A stretch of 64,000 bases of DNA from Moritella sp. 24 (GCF_018219155.1 NZ_CP056123.1:3109505-3173504), one strand, 5' to 3'. Counted from the stretch's first letter, positions 36,732 through 46,184 are shown. Numbers and translations: made by a program. Notes: generated by a model from the sequence alone, not told the origin.

Positions 36732-38033
36732 TTACTTAGTATTAAACTGAGGAACATATTTCGCATTCAGTTCAATCATTTCGTCTAAAATTTCTTTTGT
36801 TACAGTACCTTTACGTACTAATGGATTAATTGTTAGCGCTTGTAATGCTGCACCATAATTACCAAATACACCCGCTTCAACAGCCAGTTCTTCGAACGCT
36901 TTCTGTAATTGCAACGTACCACGAATAGCTGGATTCGTAATCGGTGCCACATTCAATGGCTGTGGACCACATGATGTAATAACAGACGTCGCTTCAATAG
37001 CGCAATCGTGTGGTAATTCAGAGATCGTGCCATTGTTGCGAATATTGACATGCATTAACGTACGTTTGTCATTATGAATTGCATTAATCAGTTCACATGC
37101 AGCTTCTGAATAATGCGCTCCGCCACGCTCTTCTAATTGCTTAGGTTTCACATTTAGGTTTACATCTTCATACAACTTAAATAATGCAGTTTCGATTTCT
37201 TGAACTTGTTCACCACGTGTTACATAGCCTTCTGATTTAACTTCTTTTTGCTCTAAATCATCTTGCTTATAGTAGTACTGGTGATAACCACAAGGTAGCG
37301 CACCTAAGTGTTTTAATTGCTCAGGAACCCAAGTTACTTCACCTAAGTTTTTAGGCAGTGAAAAGTCTTCGCCCGAACATACTTTATCGATTAATTCACC
37401 AATACGATCTTTACCATGATCCCAAATATGGAATGCGTGGATGAAGTGATTTAAACCTGCAAATTGAACTTGTAAGTTTTTAGTACCCATCAATTCTTCA
37501 ATACCAAACTGTGTACATACTGGCACGTTACATAGGCCAATTACTTTAATGTTTGTATGCTTTAATACCGTTTCAGTAATAATGCCAGATGGATTAGTGA
37601 AGTTAATTAACCAAGCATCAGGACAGATCTCTTCCATGTCTTTACATAAAGAAAGCGTCACTGGAATAGTACGCATTGCTTTAGCAAAGCCAGCGATACC
37701 ATTGGTTTCTTGGCCAATCATGCCGTACTTGTTACCCAACAATTCATCTTGAACACGCGCGGGGATCATACCAACTCGCATTTGAGAACAAACATAGCTA
37801 GCGCCCGTTAATGCTTTACGGCGGTCGAATTCAACATTAAGTTCAATATCAAGACCTGCATTTTCAATCATACGTTTCGCTAATGCGCCAACAGTCTCAA
37901 CTTTGTAACGGCCATCTTCGATATCAAACAGATCAATGTGTGTCACAGGCAGTTCGTGGTGACGATTAATAAAGCCTTCAATAATTTCAGGTGTATAACT
38001 AGAACCACCACCGATAATTGTAATTTTTAACAT
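36732..38033 (-). CDS. chbF: 6-phospho-beta-glucosidase (GH4)
   Basis: A 433-residue family GH4 glycosidase. GGGSSYTPEIIEGFI binds NAD at the N-terminus, and GLCNVPVCTQFGIEE carries the metal-coordinating Cys; AGLNHFIHAFHI has conserved Asn-His. GH4 enzymes need NAD and Mn. It hydrolyses the 6-phosphorylated disaccharide brought in by the PTS. The stop of chbA lies 3 bp before its start. Confidence 0.94.
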   Translation of the reverse strand: MLKITIIGGGSSYTPEIIEGFINRHHELPVTHIDLFDIEDGRYKVETVGALAKRMIENAGLDIELNVEFDRRKALTGASYVCSQMRVGMIPARVQDELLGNKYGMIGQETNGIAGFAKAMRTIPVTLSLCKDMEEICPDAWLINFTNPSGIITETVLKHTNIKVIGLCNVPVCTQFGIEELMGTKNLQVQFAGLNHFIHAFHIWDHGKDRIGELIDKVCSGEDFSLPKNLGEVTWVPEQLKHLGALPCGYHQYYYKQDDLEQKEVKSEGYVTRGEQVQEIETALFKLYEDVNLNVKPKQLEERGGAHYSEAACELINAIHNDKRTLMHVNIRNNGTISELPHDCAIEATSVITSCGPQPLNVAPITNPAIRGTLQLQKAFEELAVEAGVFGNYGAALQALTINPLVRKGTVTKEILDEMIELNAKYVPQFNTK

Positions 38034-38036
38034 CTG

Positions 38037-38354
38037 CTAGTCCTCGTTTTGAATGCGTCGTTGAAGTTCAATGATTTCGAATGCTAAATCTTTACATAAC
38101 ATCGCATTCATAATGTGATCTTGAATATGCGTTAAGATAAGGGTCATTTTCACTTTGCCTTCACCTTCGTCAAAGCTAATGAGTTCTGTTTGTGATTTAT
38201 GTACTTCTTCTAATGCTTCATCCGCTGCTTTAAGTGATGCTTTTGCTGATTCGAAATCACCTTGTCTTGCTTCTACCATTGCTTGCATTACTGCTGAACG
38301 CGCTGCGCCTGCTTGGCATAATAACGTCATCAAAAATTCTTCTGTTACTTCCAT
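38037..38354 (-). CDS. chbA: PTS diacetylchitobiose-type EIIA
   Basis: About 105 residues. EGKVKMTLILTHIQDHIMNA near the C-terminus carries the phosphorylated His, like the AQDHLM motif of E. coli ChbA. QAMVEARQGDFESAKASLKA belongs to the same three-helix family. ATG at 38354 has AGGAA ahead of it, so I chose it over an upstream TTG. It passes phosphate to EIIB. Confidence 0.93.
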   Translation of the reverse strand: MEVTEEFLMTLLCQAGAARSAVMQAMVEARQGDFESAKASLKAADEALEEVHKSQTELISFDEGEGKVKMTLILTHIQDHIMNAMLCKDLAFEIIELQRRIQNED

Positions 38355-38497
38355 TATCAATTCCTAATATTCTATTTTTAAATGCTAAATCGTTGTAACC
38401 ATCTATTACTGTGGAGATTAAGTGTAAAAGATGGTTACATTGTCGTTTGTGATAAGCAGTTATTTATGCGAGATAATTAACTGCGCTACTCTGATGA

Positions 38498-39838
38498 TTA
38501 CGCTGCTTTAGCTGTTGATAGTTTCACGTCTTCAACAAGCTGTTCTGGTTCTTCTTGTGCTAATAATTCTTTTTCATAAGCTTTGAAGAATGGGTAGAAG
38601 ATTAAACCACTCACTACGAAGCAGACAGCAACAACAGCAGCAGCTAGCATTGAGTTAGTCGCCATCACAGCACCGATAGGCGCAGGCATTGTCCATGGTG
38701 GTAAAGCAACAACGTTAGACACTAAATCGAACTTGAATGCACTCCAAACGATACATGCATTAACCAGTGGCGCTGCAATCCAAGGGATAAAGAATGTTGG
38801 GTTCATCACAATTGGCGTACCAAAAATTACTGGTTCATTAATGTTGAAACAACCCGGAATGAATGACATTTTACCAATAGTACGTAGGTGAGCTGATTTA
38901 GAACGAGCCATCATACAAACTAGTGCTAATGTACCGCCTGAACCACCAACGAATACGAAGAAGTCCATTGTTGGGTTAATGAAGATAGCTGGTAAGTCTT
39001 TACCTGCTTCAAGCGCTTCTTGGTTTGCACCTAAATTGATTAACAATAGTGGACCAATAACACCTAGAACAACAGATGCACCGTGAATACCTGCAAACCA
39101 TAATAATTGGATTAACAAAATAGCTAATGCAAAGGCAAAGAATGTATCAGAAGCAGCAACCAGTGGGCTAAACAGTGCCATGATACCCGTTGCGATATTC
39201 AGGTCGAAGTTACCTAATACACCATTGATAACTTGTACAATTAGAATCATTGCAACAACAGGGATAAGTAGGTCAAATGATGCAGAGATTTTTTCTGGCA
39301 CTGCTTCTGGCATCTTAATACGGATGTTCTTTTCAACAAGGAACGTTTGTAATGTAGGTACTAATAAACCACAAATGATAGCTGTAAATGCACCAGCACC
39401 ACCTAAGTAAGCCATAGGAATAACACTACCTAGCTCGCCACCAACCCAAACAGCTGGCGCAACAGCTAATAGGAAAGAGAACATAGATAACATACCAGAG
39501 TTCATTGGGCTAACACCTTTAGTGTTAAGCGTCTCTGCTAGGTTGTATGCAATACCGTAAGCAGAATACATTGCGAAAATACCCATACTAACGAAGAATG
39601 GACCAACAATGTTATCACGACCTATGCCTTGAACAACTGAGTGCCAACCGTCTAAGAACCAATTACCAGTACCTGGAGGGTTAGCAAACACTAACAGTAA
39701 CGAACCAACAATCAGGAACGGCATTGTTGAAATAAAACCATCTTTAATTGCGCAGATATGCTTTTGACTAGCAACCTTACCTGCAATAGGCGCAATGACA
39801 CGCTCTACAAAGCCCATAACCGAATTTAAAAGTGACAT
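38498..39838 (-). CDS. chbC: PTS diacetylchitobiose-type EIIC permease
   Basis: A 446-residue membrane protein with about ten hydrophobic segments. KHICAIKDGFISTMPFLIVG near residue 30, FINPTMDFFVFVGGSGGTL and MSFIPGCFNINEPVIFGTPI (about 325-345) are EIIC motifs of the lactose/cellobiose/chitobiose group. It transports and phosphorylates the sugar with EIIA and EIIB. Unlike the E. coli order B-C-A, a porin gene separates it from chbB. Confidence 0.94.
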   Translation of the reverse strand: MSLLNSVMGFVERVIAPIAGKVASQKHICAIKDGFISTMPFLIVGSLLLVFANPPGTGNWFLDGWHSVVQGIGRDNIVGPFFVSMGIFAMYSAYGIAYNLAETLNTKGVSPMNSGMLSMFSFLLAVAPAVWVGGELGSVIPMAYLGGAGAFTAIICGLLVPTLQTFLVEKNIRIKMPEAVPEKISASFDLLIPVVAMILIVQVINGVLGNFDLNIATGIMALFSPLVAASDTFFAFALAILLIQLLWFAGIHGASVVLGVIGPLLLINLGANQEALEAGKDLPAIFINPTMDFFVFVGGSGGTLALVCMMARSKSAHLRTIGKMSFIPGCFNINEPVIFGTPIVMNPTFFIPWIAAPLVNACIVWSAFKFDLVSNVVALPPWTMPAPIGAVMATNSMLAAAVVAVCFVVSGLIFYPFFKAYEKELLAQEEPEQLVEDVKLSTAKAA

Positions 39839-39886
39839 ACAACTTCCTTATTTATAAAATATGTATATTTAATAAGTCTAAAAAAA

Positions 39887-39908
39887 TGCGCAGCGTGAAG
39901 GCTGCGCA
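39887..39908 (-). terminator. Terminator after the porin gene
   Basis: TGCGCAGC and GCTGCGCA form a perfect 8-bp GC-rich stem followed on the minus strand by TTTTTTT. It lies inside the chb cluster, so transcription into chbC should be partly attenuated. Confidence 0.8.
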
Positions 39909-39916
39909 CTCATTGA

Positions 39917-41317
39917 TTATTTAATTGAGAATGGAATGTTCATCGTTATTTTAATATCAGTTTCATCTTGGAATGCGTTTGTATAAACAGTCCAGTTTTC
40001 TAAGTTTGTGCCGTTGTTGTATTGTGTTACGTGAGCACCGAATGTTGCGAAACCAGCATTATAAGAACCAAATACACTTACAGCTGCTTCAGTTAATTCT
40101 TCAACACCTTCACCTTGAGCACCGAAACCATACGCACCAGAAATACCTACAGTCAGGTTTTCAGCACCTAAATCAGCCATATCTCGCGCGAGACTTGCGA
40201 ATACTGCAACTTCACCATCATGGTTAAAGTCAGAACGGTTATTCCACCAGATATCATACGCACCATTTGAAGAACCATATGCTGCTGTAGCTCTGTATGA
40301 GAAGTTACCTACATTATCTTTATTTTTGTCAACTGCAGATGTATATGTTGCTTCAGCTTTAACTGTGTATTGCCCTGTTGAATAATTTGATAGGAATGCA
40401 GCATGGTAAGCTAGCTCTTCATACATGCCAGAGTCGTCAACCATATACACTTGACCTTTTAAGCCAAGGCCATTTTCAAGTGTTGTTCCTGTTTTGATAT
40501 GCGCAATTTTACGAGGTCCATCAGTTAAGCCTGCATAAGCAACATCTACTGCAATTGAACCAAGCTCAGTTCTTGCACCTACAGAATACAGTTCGCCAGC
40601 ATCTGTTAAATTATCTGTTTCGCGGAATCCATATGAACTTTTAAACCAAGGGGCACGATATTCTGTTGCGAACACAGCACCAAGTTCAATACCAGCAATT
40701 CTGGTACCTATTTCACCACCCGTATAAGTACCAGGAGCATAAGACCAGTTAACGCCTAATGCAGATGGGACTGAAGGCTGGAAAAGACCGACTTTACCAT
40801 TTAAACCTAATATTTTTTGAAACTTGATATTAGCTTTAGAAACCGCGATACCATCGCTCGTGTTTGTTGAATCCCACGCACCATCTTCACCACCACCCGT
40901 ATAAGGGTTGTCTACATCCCAGAAGTTCATTTCATGATCTGGTGAACCTTGATTATATAAATCAGCTGTAGCATAAGCACTCACATCAATACCAACTTTG
41001 TCAGCAGCAAAACCAGATGTAAAATCGATAGCTGCATATACAGATGTTTGATCTAAATTCGTTTTTGTTTCTCGTTCATCAATTGTATTATTGTCATCAT
41101 TACCACTACCCGCACTTTCATCACGCCCTTCACCGTCACGAGTACGTTGACGAGTCCAAGTAGCTACATTACCCGAAATTGTTGCATCACTCCAAAAACC
41201 ACTACTGTCAACAACCACTGTATCTGCTGTTACTTCAAGTGCTTCAGTTGTTTCAGCTGCCATTACTGGTGCTGCCATTGCTGATGCGATTAAGATTGCT
41301 AAAGTTGTCTTTTTCAT
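39917..41317 (-). CDS. Outer-membrane chitoporin-like porin (OprD/ChiP type)
   Basis: A 466-residue porin with a signal peptide (MKKTTLAILIASAMAAPVMA). It has ISGNVATWTRQRTRDGEGRD then an acidic insert, NIKFQKILGLNGKVGLFQPS, and a series of barrel strands with alternating aromatic residues. This fits the OprD-like porins including E. coli ChiP (468 residues), which admits chitosugars. It lies between chbB and chbC and has a terminator right after it, consistent with a need for more porin than permease. Identity as ChiP is likely but not certain. Confidence 0.82.
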   Translation of the reverse strand: MKKTTLAILIASAMAAPVMAAETTEALEVTADTVVVDSSGFWSDATISGNVATWTRQRTRDGEGRDESAGSGNDDNNTIDERETKTNLDQTSVYAAIDFTSGFAADKVGIDVSAYATADLYNQGSPDHEMNFWDVDNPYTGGGEDGAWDSTNTSDGIAVSKANIKFQKILGLNGKVGLFQPSVPSALGVNWSYAPGTYTGGEIGTRIAGIELGAVFATEYRAPWFKSSYGFRETDNLTDAGELYSVGARTELGSIAVDVAYAGLTDGPRKIAHIKTGTTLENGLGLKGQVYMVDDSGMYEELAYHAAFLSNYSTGQYTVKAEATYTSAVDKNKDNVGNFSYRATAAYGSSNGAYDIWWNNRSDFNHDGEVAVFASLARDMADLGAENLTVGISGAYGFGAQGEGVEELTEAAVSVFGSYNAGFATFGAHVTQYNNGTNLENWTVYTNAFQDETDIKITMNIPFSIK

Positions 41318-41409
41318 AAGTTATCCCATTTTATACGACAAGGCTCATTCCTGAACGCTCATTACTTAAGTTAAAAATAAAAATTATAAAAACTGGTTCT
41401 AATCGACCA

Positions 41410-41715
41410 TTAGCCTTTAAGATCAATTGCTTGCTGAAGAATTTCTTTACCCTTCATCATGCCATACTGCATCATGTCAATTTGTCCACACGCTACGCTT
41501 TCTTCTTCACAGCGCTTGCTAAATTCAGCAAATTTGTATTTCACCTGTGGAGCCACTAGGCAAACATCATTTCGCTTCACTTCAGTTTCAAATGCAGAAA
41601 TTGAGTAAGCGTTAATCTCTGCTGAAACACCTGATGCTTCCGCAGCTTGACGCATTTTATTAACAACCATAGATGTAGACATACCAGCAGCACAGCAAAG
41701 GAAAATTTTAATCAT
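41410..41715 (-). CDS. chbB: PTS diacetylchitobiose-type EIIB
   Basis: A 101-residue EIIB domain with IKIFLCCAAGMSTSMVVNKM at the N-terminus, holding the phospho-accepting Cys of the lactose/cellobiose family. LVAPQVKYKFAEF lies in the second half. It takes phosphate from EIIA and passes it to the sugar on EIIC. It is first in the operon; no ChbR-type regulator is nearby. Confidence 0.94.
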   Translation of the reverse strand: MIKIFLCCAAGMSTSMVVNKMRQAAEASGVSAEINAYSISAFETEVKRNDVCLVAPQVKYKFAEFSKRCEEESVACGQIDMMQYGMMKGKEILQQAIDLKG

Positions 41716-42142
41716 TTTATATAGCCTCTTGATTTTAATACTTAAAATAAATTTTAGTGAGTGCTGAATTTATTTTACCTAACATCCAGCTGCCCCCCCC
41801 TTTGAGATATATGTTGCGCCAATGTATTTTTTTTTACAAACCCCAAAAACTTAATTTGTGATCTGAAATATGTTTCATGTCTAATTACTTGATGCTAGTC
41901 GAAAATCGATGTTAATGAACATTTCAGATATTAATCATTATTAACAACTGTTAATCATATTTATAAAAATTAAAAAACATCAGAAATAACCTTAAATAAC
42001 AACAGGCTACAATGATTTATTTTGTTTTAAATTTGTATAAGTGAATAATCACTTAGAATTTAAGCTCTAGGTAAAAATAAAAAAACATAAAGATATCGCG
42101 TTAACTTTAAATAAATAAATCTTATTTCTCGCTGCGAATTAA

Positions 42143-42160
42143 TGTTGATCTAGATCAACA
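42143..42160. promoter_or_regulatory. Perfect FNR-type palindrome
   Basis: TGTTGATCTAGATCAACA is an 18-bp palindrome whose core TTGATCTAGATCAA is an exact FNR consensus (TTGAT-N4-ATCAA). Spacing to the centre rules out a standard CRP site. It is 428 bp from chbB, so its target is uncertain. Confidence 0.7.
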
Positions 42161-42370
42161 TAACAACGCGATAATTTTAGAAGCAGGATAATGAATTATA
42201 AAAAAGGTGAGTATATAAATTGAGGAATAAGTAAAGAGTCTGTCTATGAACAATAAAATAAAAATCTTTCAATACAATAAGATAAGGATATATAATATAA
42301 CAAAATAAAATAAGAGATGAAAAATTAGATACAATAAATTTCTTTATTCATGTTTATTTACAAGCTAAAA

Positions 42371-42393
42371 AAAGGCGCCCAATTGGCGCCTTT
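42371..42393 (-). terminator. Terminator of the first Hsp20 gene
   Basis: AAAGGCGCC and GGCGCCTTT form a perfect 9-bp stem with a 5-base loop and a downstream T tract, 25 bp past the stop. Confidence 0.85.
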
Positions 42394-42417
42394 ATCAATT
42401 CATATTAATCAGAGCAA

Positions 42418-42858
42418 CTACGCACCAATCGAAATTTTACGAGGCTGTAATGCTTCAGGTACATTACGCTCTAATAATAGCGTGAGTAAGCCATTCGCAA
42501 GATCTGCACCTTTGACTTCTATATGATCCGCTAATTCAAACTTACGGGTAAAATTACGTTCTGCAATACCACGATGTAAAAACTTAGATTCTGCTGATTT
42601 TTTGGCTTCAGTTTCATCTGTGGTTTTTTGACCTGAAATAACAACTTCATCGGCCCGTACTTCGATATCTATTTCGCTTAGCTCAAAGCCAGCAACAGCA
42701 AGGGTAATTTCGTATTTGTTTTCTTCTAATTGAACAATGTTATAACGAGGGTAATCAGTACATTTACGTTGCTCCGTAAGGCGTTCTGCAACTTGAGCAA
42801 AACGATCAAAGCCAATAGCACTGCGGTATAGAGGGGTAAAGTCAAAATGAGTAGTCAT
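42418..42858 (-). CDS. Small heat-shock protein Hsp20 (IbpA-like)
   Basis: A 146-residue alpha-crystallin-domain protein. It starts [19 protein letters not shown] as in IbpA, and has [40 protein letters not shown] and LANGLLTLLLER, all IbpA-type. These chaperones hold unfolding proteins at membranes or aggregates. GGA precedes its ATG. A close relative lies 140 bp upstream on the same strand; the pair looks like an ibpAB-type duplication. Confidence 0.94.
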   Translation of the reverse strand: MTTHFDFTPLYRSAIGFDRFAQVAERLTEQRKCTDYPRYNIVQLEENKYEITLAVAGFELSEIDIEVRADEVVISGQKTTDETEAKKSAESKFLHRGIAERNFTRKFELADHIEVKGADLANGLLTLLLERNVPEALQPRKISIGA

Positions 42859-42997
42859 AATCTATCTTCCTTAAGCATAGTTATTATCTAGAGCCTACTG
42901 AGTAGCACTCTATGTATTAAAGTCTGTTTATTATATTTCAGGTGTTGTCTTGCTAACCGAAATGATCAGTTAGCAATAGAATATAGGGGTGTCTAAA

Positions 42998-43447
42998 TTA
43001 GTCTGATGACAGCGTTTTAGCGCCATTAATTTCGATCTTACGCGGTTTCATCGCTTCAGGTAATTGACGTTCAAGTTCGATATATAGAAGACCGTTCTTC
43101 ATATCTGCACCATTAACGAATACATGATCAGCAAGTTCAAACTTACGCTCGAAATTACGCTCTGCAATACCACGATGTAAGAATGTGCGGGAATCTTTCT
43201 CGCCTTTTTCGGCTTTAGTGCCCTTAACAAGCAATTCATTATTCTGTGTTACGATTTCAACTTCTGATTGGTCAAAACCAGCAACCGCCATTGTGATGCG
43301 ATAATTGTTCTCATCAAGTTGTTCGATGTTGTACGGAGGAAAGTTGTTACCAGACTGACGCGTTTGTGATGCGGTTTCAGCTAGCTGAGCTAAACGTTCA
43401 AAACCAATTGCGCTGCGGTATAGTGATGAAAAGTCAAAAGTAGTCAT
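42998..43447 (-). CDS. Small heat-shock protein Hsp20 (IbpA-like)
   Basis: About 149 residues from the ATG at 43447 ([18 protein letters not shown]), preceded by GGAG; the frame extends to 43477 but the shorter start matches the sister protein. [39 protein letters not shown] and [19 protein letters not shown] give the alpha-crystallin domain. It differs mainly in the N-terminal linker and the tail from the protein at 42418. A sigma-32-type promoter lies about 160 bp upstream and likely drives both. Confidence 0.94.
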   Translation of the reverse strand: MTTFDFSSLYRSAIGFERLAQLAETASQTRQSGNNFPPYNIEQLDENNYRITMAVAGFDQSEVEIVTQNNELLVKGTKAEKGEKDSRTFLHRGIAERNFERKFELADHVFVNGADMKNGLLYIELERQLPEAMKPRKIEINGAKTLSSD

Positions 43448-43608
43448 AATTATATTCTCCATTGAGCAATATTTCATGTGTCATAAACCGAATAATTCGC
43501 GTTTATTACATGAGTAAAATGTTTCGTTTTTAAATTGTGATGAATAAGATCTAACTCCTAACGGCAGTTGTCTCATTCGGTTAAGCCTCTCATGAGCGCT
43601 TAATTAAA

Positions 43609-43637
43609 AGATGTGGATTGTTGATAGCGTTTTCAAG
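43609..43637 (-). promoter_or_regulatory. Sigma-32-type heat-shock promoter
   Basis: On the minus strand CTTGAAA (43631-43637) is followed after 14 bp by CCACATCT (43609-43616). The first box is a perfect match and the second differs by one base from CCCCAT-T. It lies about 160 bp before the Hsp20 start. The rest of 43448-43831 shows no gene. Confidence 0.85.
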
Positions 43638-43831
43638 TGAATTATTGAAATTAATTTGGGATGGTGAATATTTATCTATTCAAGTCATTGTATTTTAATA
43701 AATAAAATTTTTACGTTTTTATCGATACTAACGTGTTTTTAGTCTCGATAAATAATTTTAATCTTGAAGTAATAAGACCCCCCACCCAAGACGTAATAGC
43801 TACTTTTAGAAGGCTATTACAAAACCAAAAA

Positions 43832-43853
43832 AGGCCTGCTATCAAGCAGGCCT
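43832..43853 (-). terminator. Terminator of the YfcC-like gene
   Basis: AGGCCTGCT and AGCAGGCCT form a perfect 9-bp stem with a 4-base loop and a T tract on the minus strand, 28 bp past the stop. Confidence 0.85.
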
Positions 43854-43880
43854 CCATCATTTAAATCGAATAAGCTTTTA

Positions 43881-45329
43881 CTAAAAAGGCCCTAGTTCAA
43901 TATACTGCGCGATCACAACCGCGATCAACATACACACAGTCCAGAATAAGAACAGTGGTAAGAAGAACTTCACCCATTTTGTATAAGGTACTTTTGCTAA
44001 TGCTAATACCGCTAATAGACCGCCGTTGGTTGGGTAGATGTAATTTGAAATACCATCACCCAATTGTGAAGCCAGTGCCGCTACTTGACGGGTGATCCCG
44101 GCAATATCAGCTAATGGGATGATAATAGGCATCGTAATAACCGCTTGACCACTACCTGATGGAATAAACAAGTTAATCACACTTTGAGCAATGTAGATTG
44201 AGCCCGCTGCCAGTAACTTATTACTTTGAGAGATGAAACCTGCTAAAAAGTGAATAATCGTATCAACAATTTGCGCATCTTCCATCACCACTAATACAGA
44301 GCGTGCGAAGAAGATGATGAGTACTGCAACCATCACATCCGCACAACCTTTCGTCCACGATTCACAGATCTGATTCGGAGATAAACCACCGACTAGGCCC
44401 GGTAAAATAGCCATCGCTACAAACGTTGCTGCAATCTCAGTGAAACCAAAGCTCAGTTTTAACGTACCAAAGATCATAAAACCGAATAAAGCTAAAAATG
44501 TAATGCCACCTAGCTTTTCTCTAAGTGATAACGCTTTGATGTCACCAGACTCTTCAACTTGGTAATCCATACCATGCAATAGGCTTTTTGTTGGGTCTTT
44601 TTTTACTTTATTGGCATAACGGAGAACAAAGATCATAGCCGTAACTAGCATGAACACTGCACAGATAGCGCGATACCACATACCTGAATACAACGGTAAT
44701 TCAGCAATGCTATGGGCAATACCAGTAAAGAAAGGATTTGCTAATGCAGCAGCAAAACCAGCACAACTGGCTAATAACACCACACCTAATGCAGTCATAG
44801 CATCGTAACCAAGACGAATACAGATAGGGATCATCAAGGTAATAAAAATTACATCAAGCTCACGCATACCTGTGAATGTCACGTTTAATGCAATCGCAAT
44901 CATCACAACAGGGGCAATAACGACTAAACCTTTATCTTTTAGCTTGTCCGTTAATGCAAATACCGAGGCATCTAATAATCCCATGTGTTTGATAACACCA
45001 AAGGCACCACCAACAAAGAATACGACGCCCATTACGCCTGACGCAGCTTTAAAACCTTTATAAAAAGATTCAAAGAAGCTAAAGATAGTGGCTGGATTAT
45101 TGTCTAGCAGAGTATAAGACGCTGGGTCAATAACAGTACGACCATCAACGACGATACGAGTGAATTCACCAGCAGGGACAAAATAAGTCGCGAATGCCGC
45201 GATAATAATCATCACAACTAATGATAAAAATGGGTGATTAACTTCTTGCTTTAAATCTTTATTAAGCTCTTTATTTAACTCTGTATTAAGTTTTGCCTCA
45301 TTGCCCTGCGGCATGCTAATTTCTTTCAT
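43881..45329 (-). CDS. YfcC-family membrane carrier
   Basis: About 482 residues from the ATG at 45329, which has AAAAGG 6 bp upstream; an ATG at 45350 lacks that site. A charged N-terminus is followed by twelve or so hydrophobic segments. FATYFVPAGEFTRIVVDGR, FTGMRELDVIFITLMIPIC and INLFIPSGSGQAVITMPIII are typical of the YfcC/DUF401 ion-transporter superfamily. Substrate is unknown; relatives are annotated as amino-acid or C4-dicarboxylate carriers. It has its own promoter region and terminator. Confidence 0.82.
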   Translation of the reverse strand: MKEISMPQGNEAKLNTELNKELNKDLKQEVNHPFLSLVVMIIIAAFATYFVPAGEFTRIVVDGRTVIDPASYTLLDNNPATIFSFFESFYKGFKAASGVMGVVFFVGGAFGVIKHMGLLDASVFALTDKLKDKGLVVIAPVVMIAIALNVTFTGMRELDVIFITLMIPICIRLGYDAMTALGVVLLASCAGFAAALANPFFTGIAHSIAELPLYSGMWYRAICAVFMLVTAMIFVLRYANKVKKDPTKSLLHGMDYQVEESGDIKALSLREKLGGITFLALFGFMIFGTLKLSFGFTEIAATFVAMAILPGLVGGLSPNQICESWTKGCADVMVAVLIIFFARSVLVVMEDAQIVDTIIHFLAGFISQSNKLLAAGSIYIAQSVINLFIPSGSGQAVITMPIIIPLADIAGITRQVAALASQLGDGISNYIYPTNGGLLAVLALAKVPYTKWVKFFLPLFLFWTVCMLIAVVIAQYIELGPF

Positions 45330-45442
45330 GGATAGCCTTTTATTATTCATTCAGTTAGTCATAAACAACAAAAATGACGACAACTAAAGCGAATCCATGC
45401 AATCGACGTTATAATCATTTTTATTGTTTTCTTGGAATAAAA

Positions 45443-45477
45443 AAAGCATCAATTAACGCGATGTTAATCAATGCTTT
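45443..45477 (-). terminator. Terminator of the small acidic gene
   Basis: AAAGCATCAATTAAC and GTTAATCAATGCTTT form a 15-bp stem with mismatches around a short loop, with a T tract on the minus strand, 85 bp past the stop at 45562. Confidence 0.65.
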
Positions 45478-45561
45478 ATTTGGTATTAGGATATAGATTT
45501 GAGTTATTAACTGCTATTAGCTATTAATAACTAGTAAAAGCTCAATCTACATAACTAATAA

Positions 45562-45897
45562 TTACAGCGCAGCAGCTTCTACTTCAGCTACAAGCGCATT
45601 TAACTGCGCGATAGTGTCATTCATTTCAGCGCGGAAATCATCCGCAACCGTTGCAGCAGGTAACACAAGGTAAGCTTCAAGCTGTACCACTAACAATTTT
45701 AATAACGCAGAATAAGTTGCTGTGTTTTGCTCTTCTTCTAACGCTAATAATGCAATGTTAATCGCAAAATGTTGTGTTTCAGGTTGGTCAGCTTTAGCTA
45801 AGTGCTTGTTTACTTTAGTTTCAGCGTAATCAACAAATTGTAGTTTAGTGTCGATGTCGTTGTTTAGCTTTTCTAAAAATTGTGTATTGTCAGTCAT
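45562..45897 (-). CDS. Small acidic helical protein, unknown
   Basis: A 111-residue, Ala/Leu/Glu-rich protein, predicted all helical (LALLALEEEQNTATYSALL-like segments), with no signal or membrane part and no Cys. I do not recognise a family. It stands alone between a carrier gene and a tRNA operon. AGGA lies 5 to 10 bp ahead of the ATG and a hairpin ends it, so it looks like a real gene. Confidence 0.6.
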   Translation of the reverse strand: MTDNTQFLEKLNNDIDTKLQFVDYAETKVNKHLAKADQPETQHFAINIALLALEEEQNTATYSALLKLLVVQLEAYLVLPAATVADDFRAEMNDTIAQLNALVAEVEAAAL

Positions 45898-45984
45898 AAT
45901 ACTTTTATCCTATGTAAATAAGCGTTGTTTTTAAATGCTTACTTAAACAATAAGTAGCACGATTTTGAAAAACGTCAAAACGAA

Positions 45985-46011
45985 AAAAGCCTGCTCAATG
46001 AGCAGGCTTTT
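45985..46011 (-). terminator. Terminator of the tRNA operon
   Basis: AAAAGCCTGCT and AGCAGGCTTTT form a perfect 11-bp stem with a 5-base loop, just past the last tRNA. Confidence 0.9.
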
Positions 46012-46018
46012 CGAATAG

Positions 46019-46095
46019 TGGTCGGTGATAGAGGATTCGAACCTCTGACCCCCTGGTCCCAAACCAGGTGCGCTACCAAGCTGCGCTAATCACCG
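46019..46095 (-). tRNA. tRNA-Pro(UGG), second copy
   Basis: Read on the minus strand, CGGTGAT pairs with ATCACCG, the anticodon loop is TTTGGGA (anticodon TGG) and CCA is encoded. The sequence is identical to the copy at 46467-46543. It is last in the tRNA operon. Confidence 0.96.
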
Positions 46096-46099
46096 AACA

Positions 46100-46184
46100 T
46101 GGTGCGGAAGGAGAGACTTGAACTCTCACACCTTGCGATACTAGAACCTAAATCTAGCGCGTCTACCAATTCCGCCACTTCCGC
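46100..46184 (-). tRNA. tRNA-Leu(UAG)
   Basis: Acceptor GCGGAAG pairs with CTTCCGC. The anticodon loop TTTAGGT reads UAG, and the long variable arm (about TATCGCAAGGTG) is that of a class II tRNA. CCA is encoded. Confidence 0.95.

Larger units (their letters stand above)
41716..42417. other. 702-bp gene-poor region upstream of chbB
   Basis: No convincing gene on either strand. It is very AT-rich and holds a run of eight C followed by T tracts at 41793-41836, a TTTGTGATC half-site (41854) and a perfect FNR-type palindrome at 42143. The chb promoter must lie here, since chbB is the first cistron. Confidence 0.6.

Noticed and set aside
41854-41876. CRP site upstream of chbB
   Set aside because: Only the TGTGA half matches; the second half is poor.
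42143-42160. CRP site reading of the palindrome
   Set aside because: The half-site distance from the centre fits FNR, not CRP.
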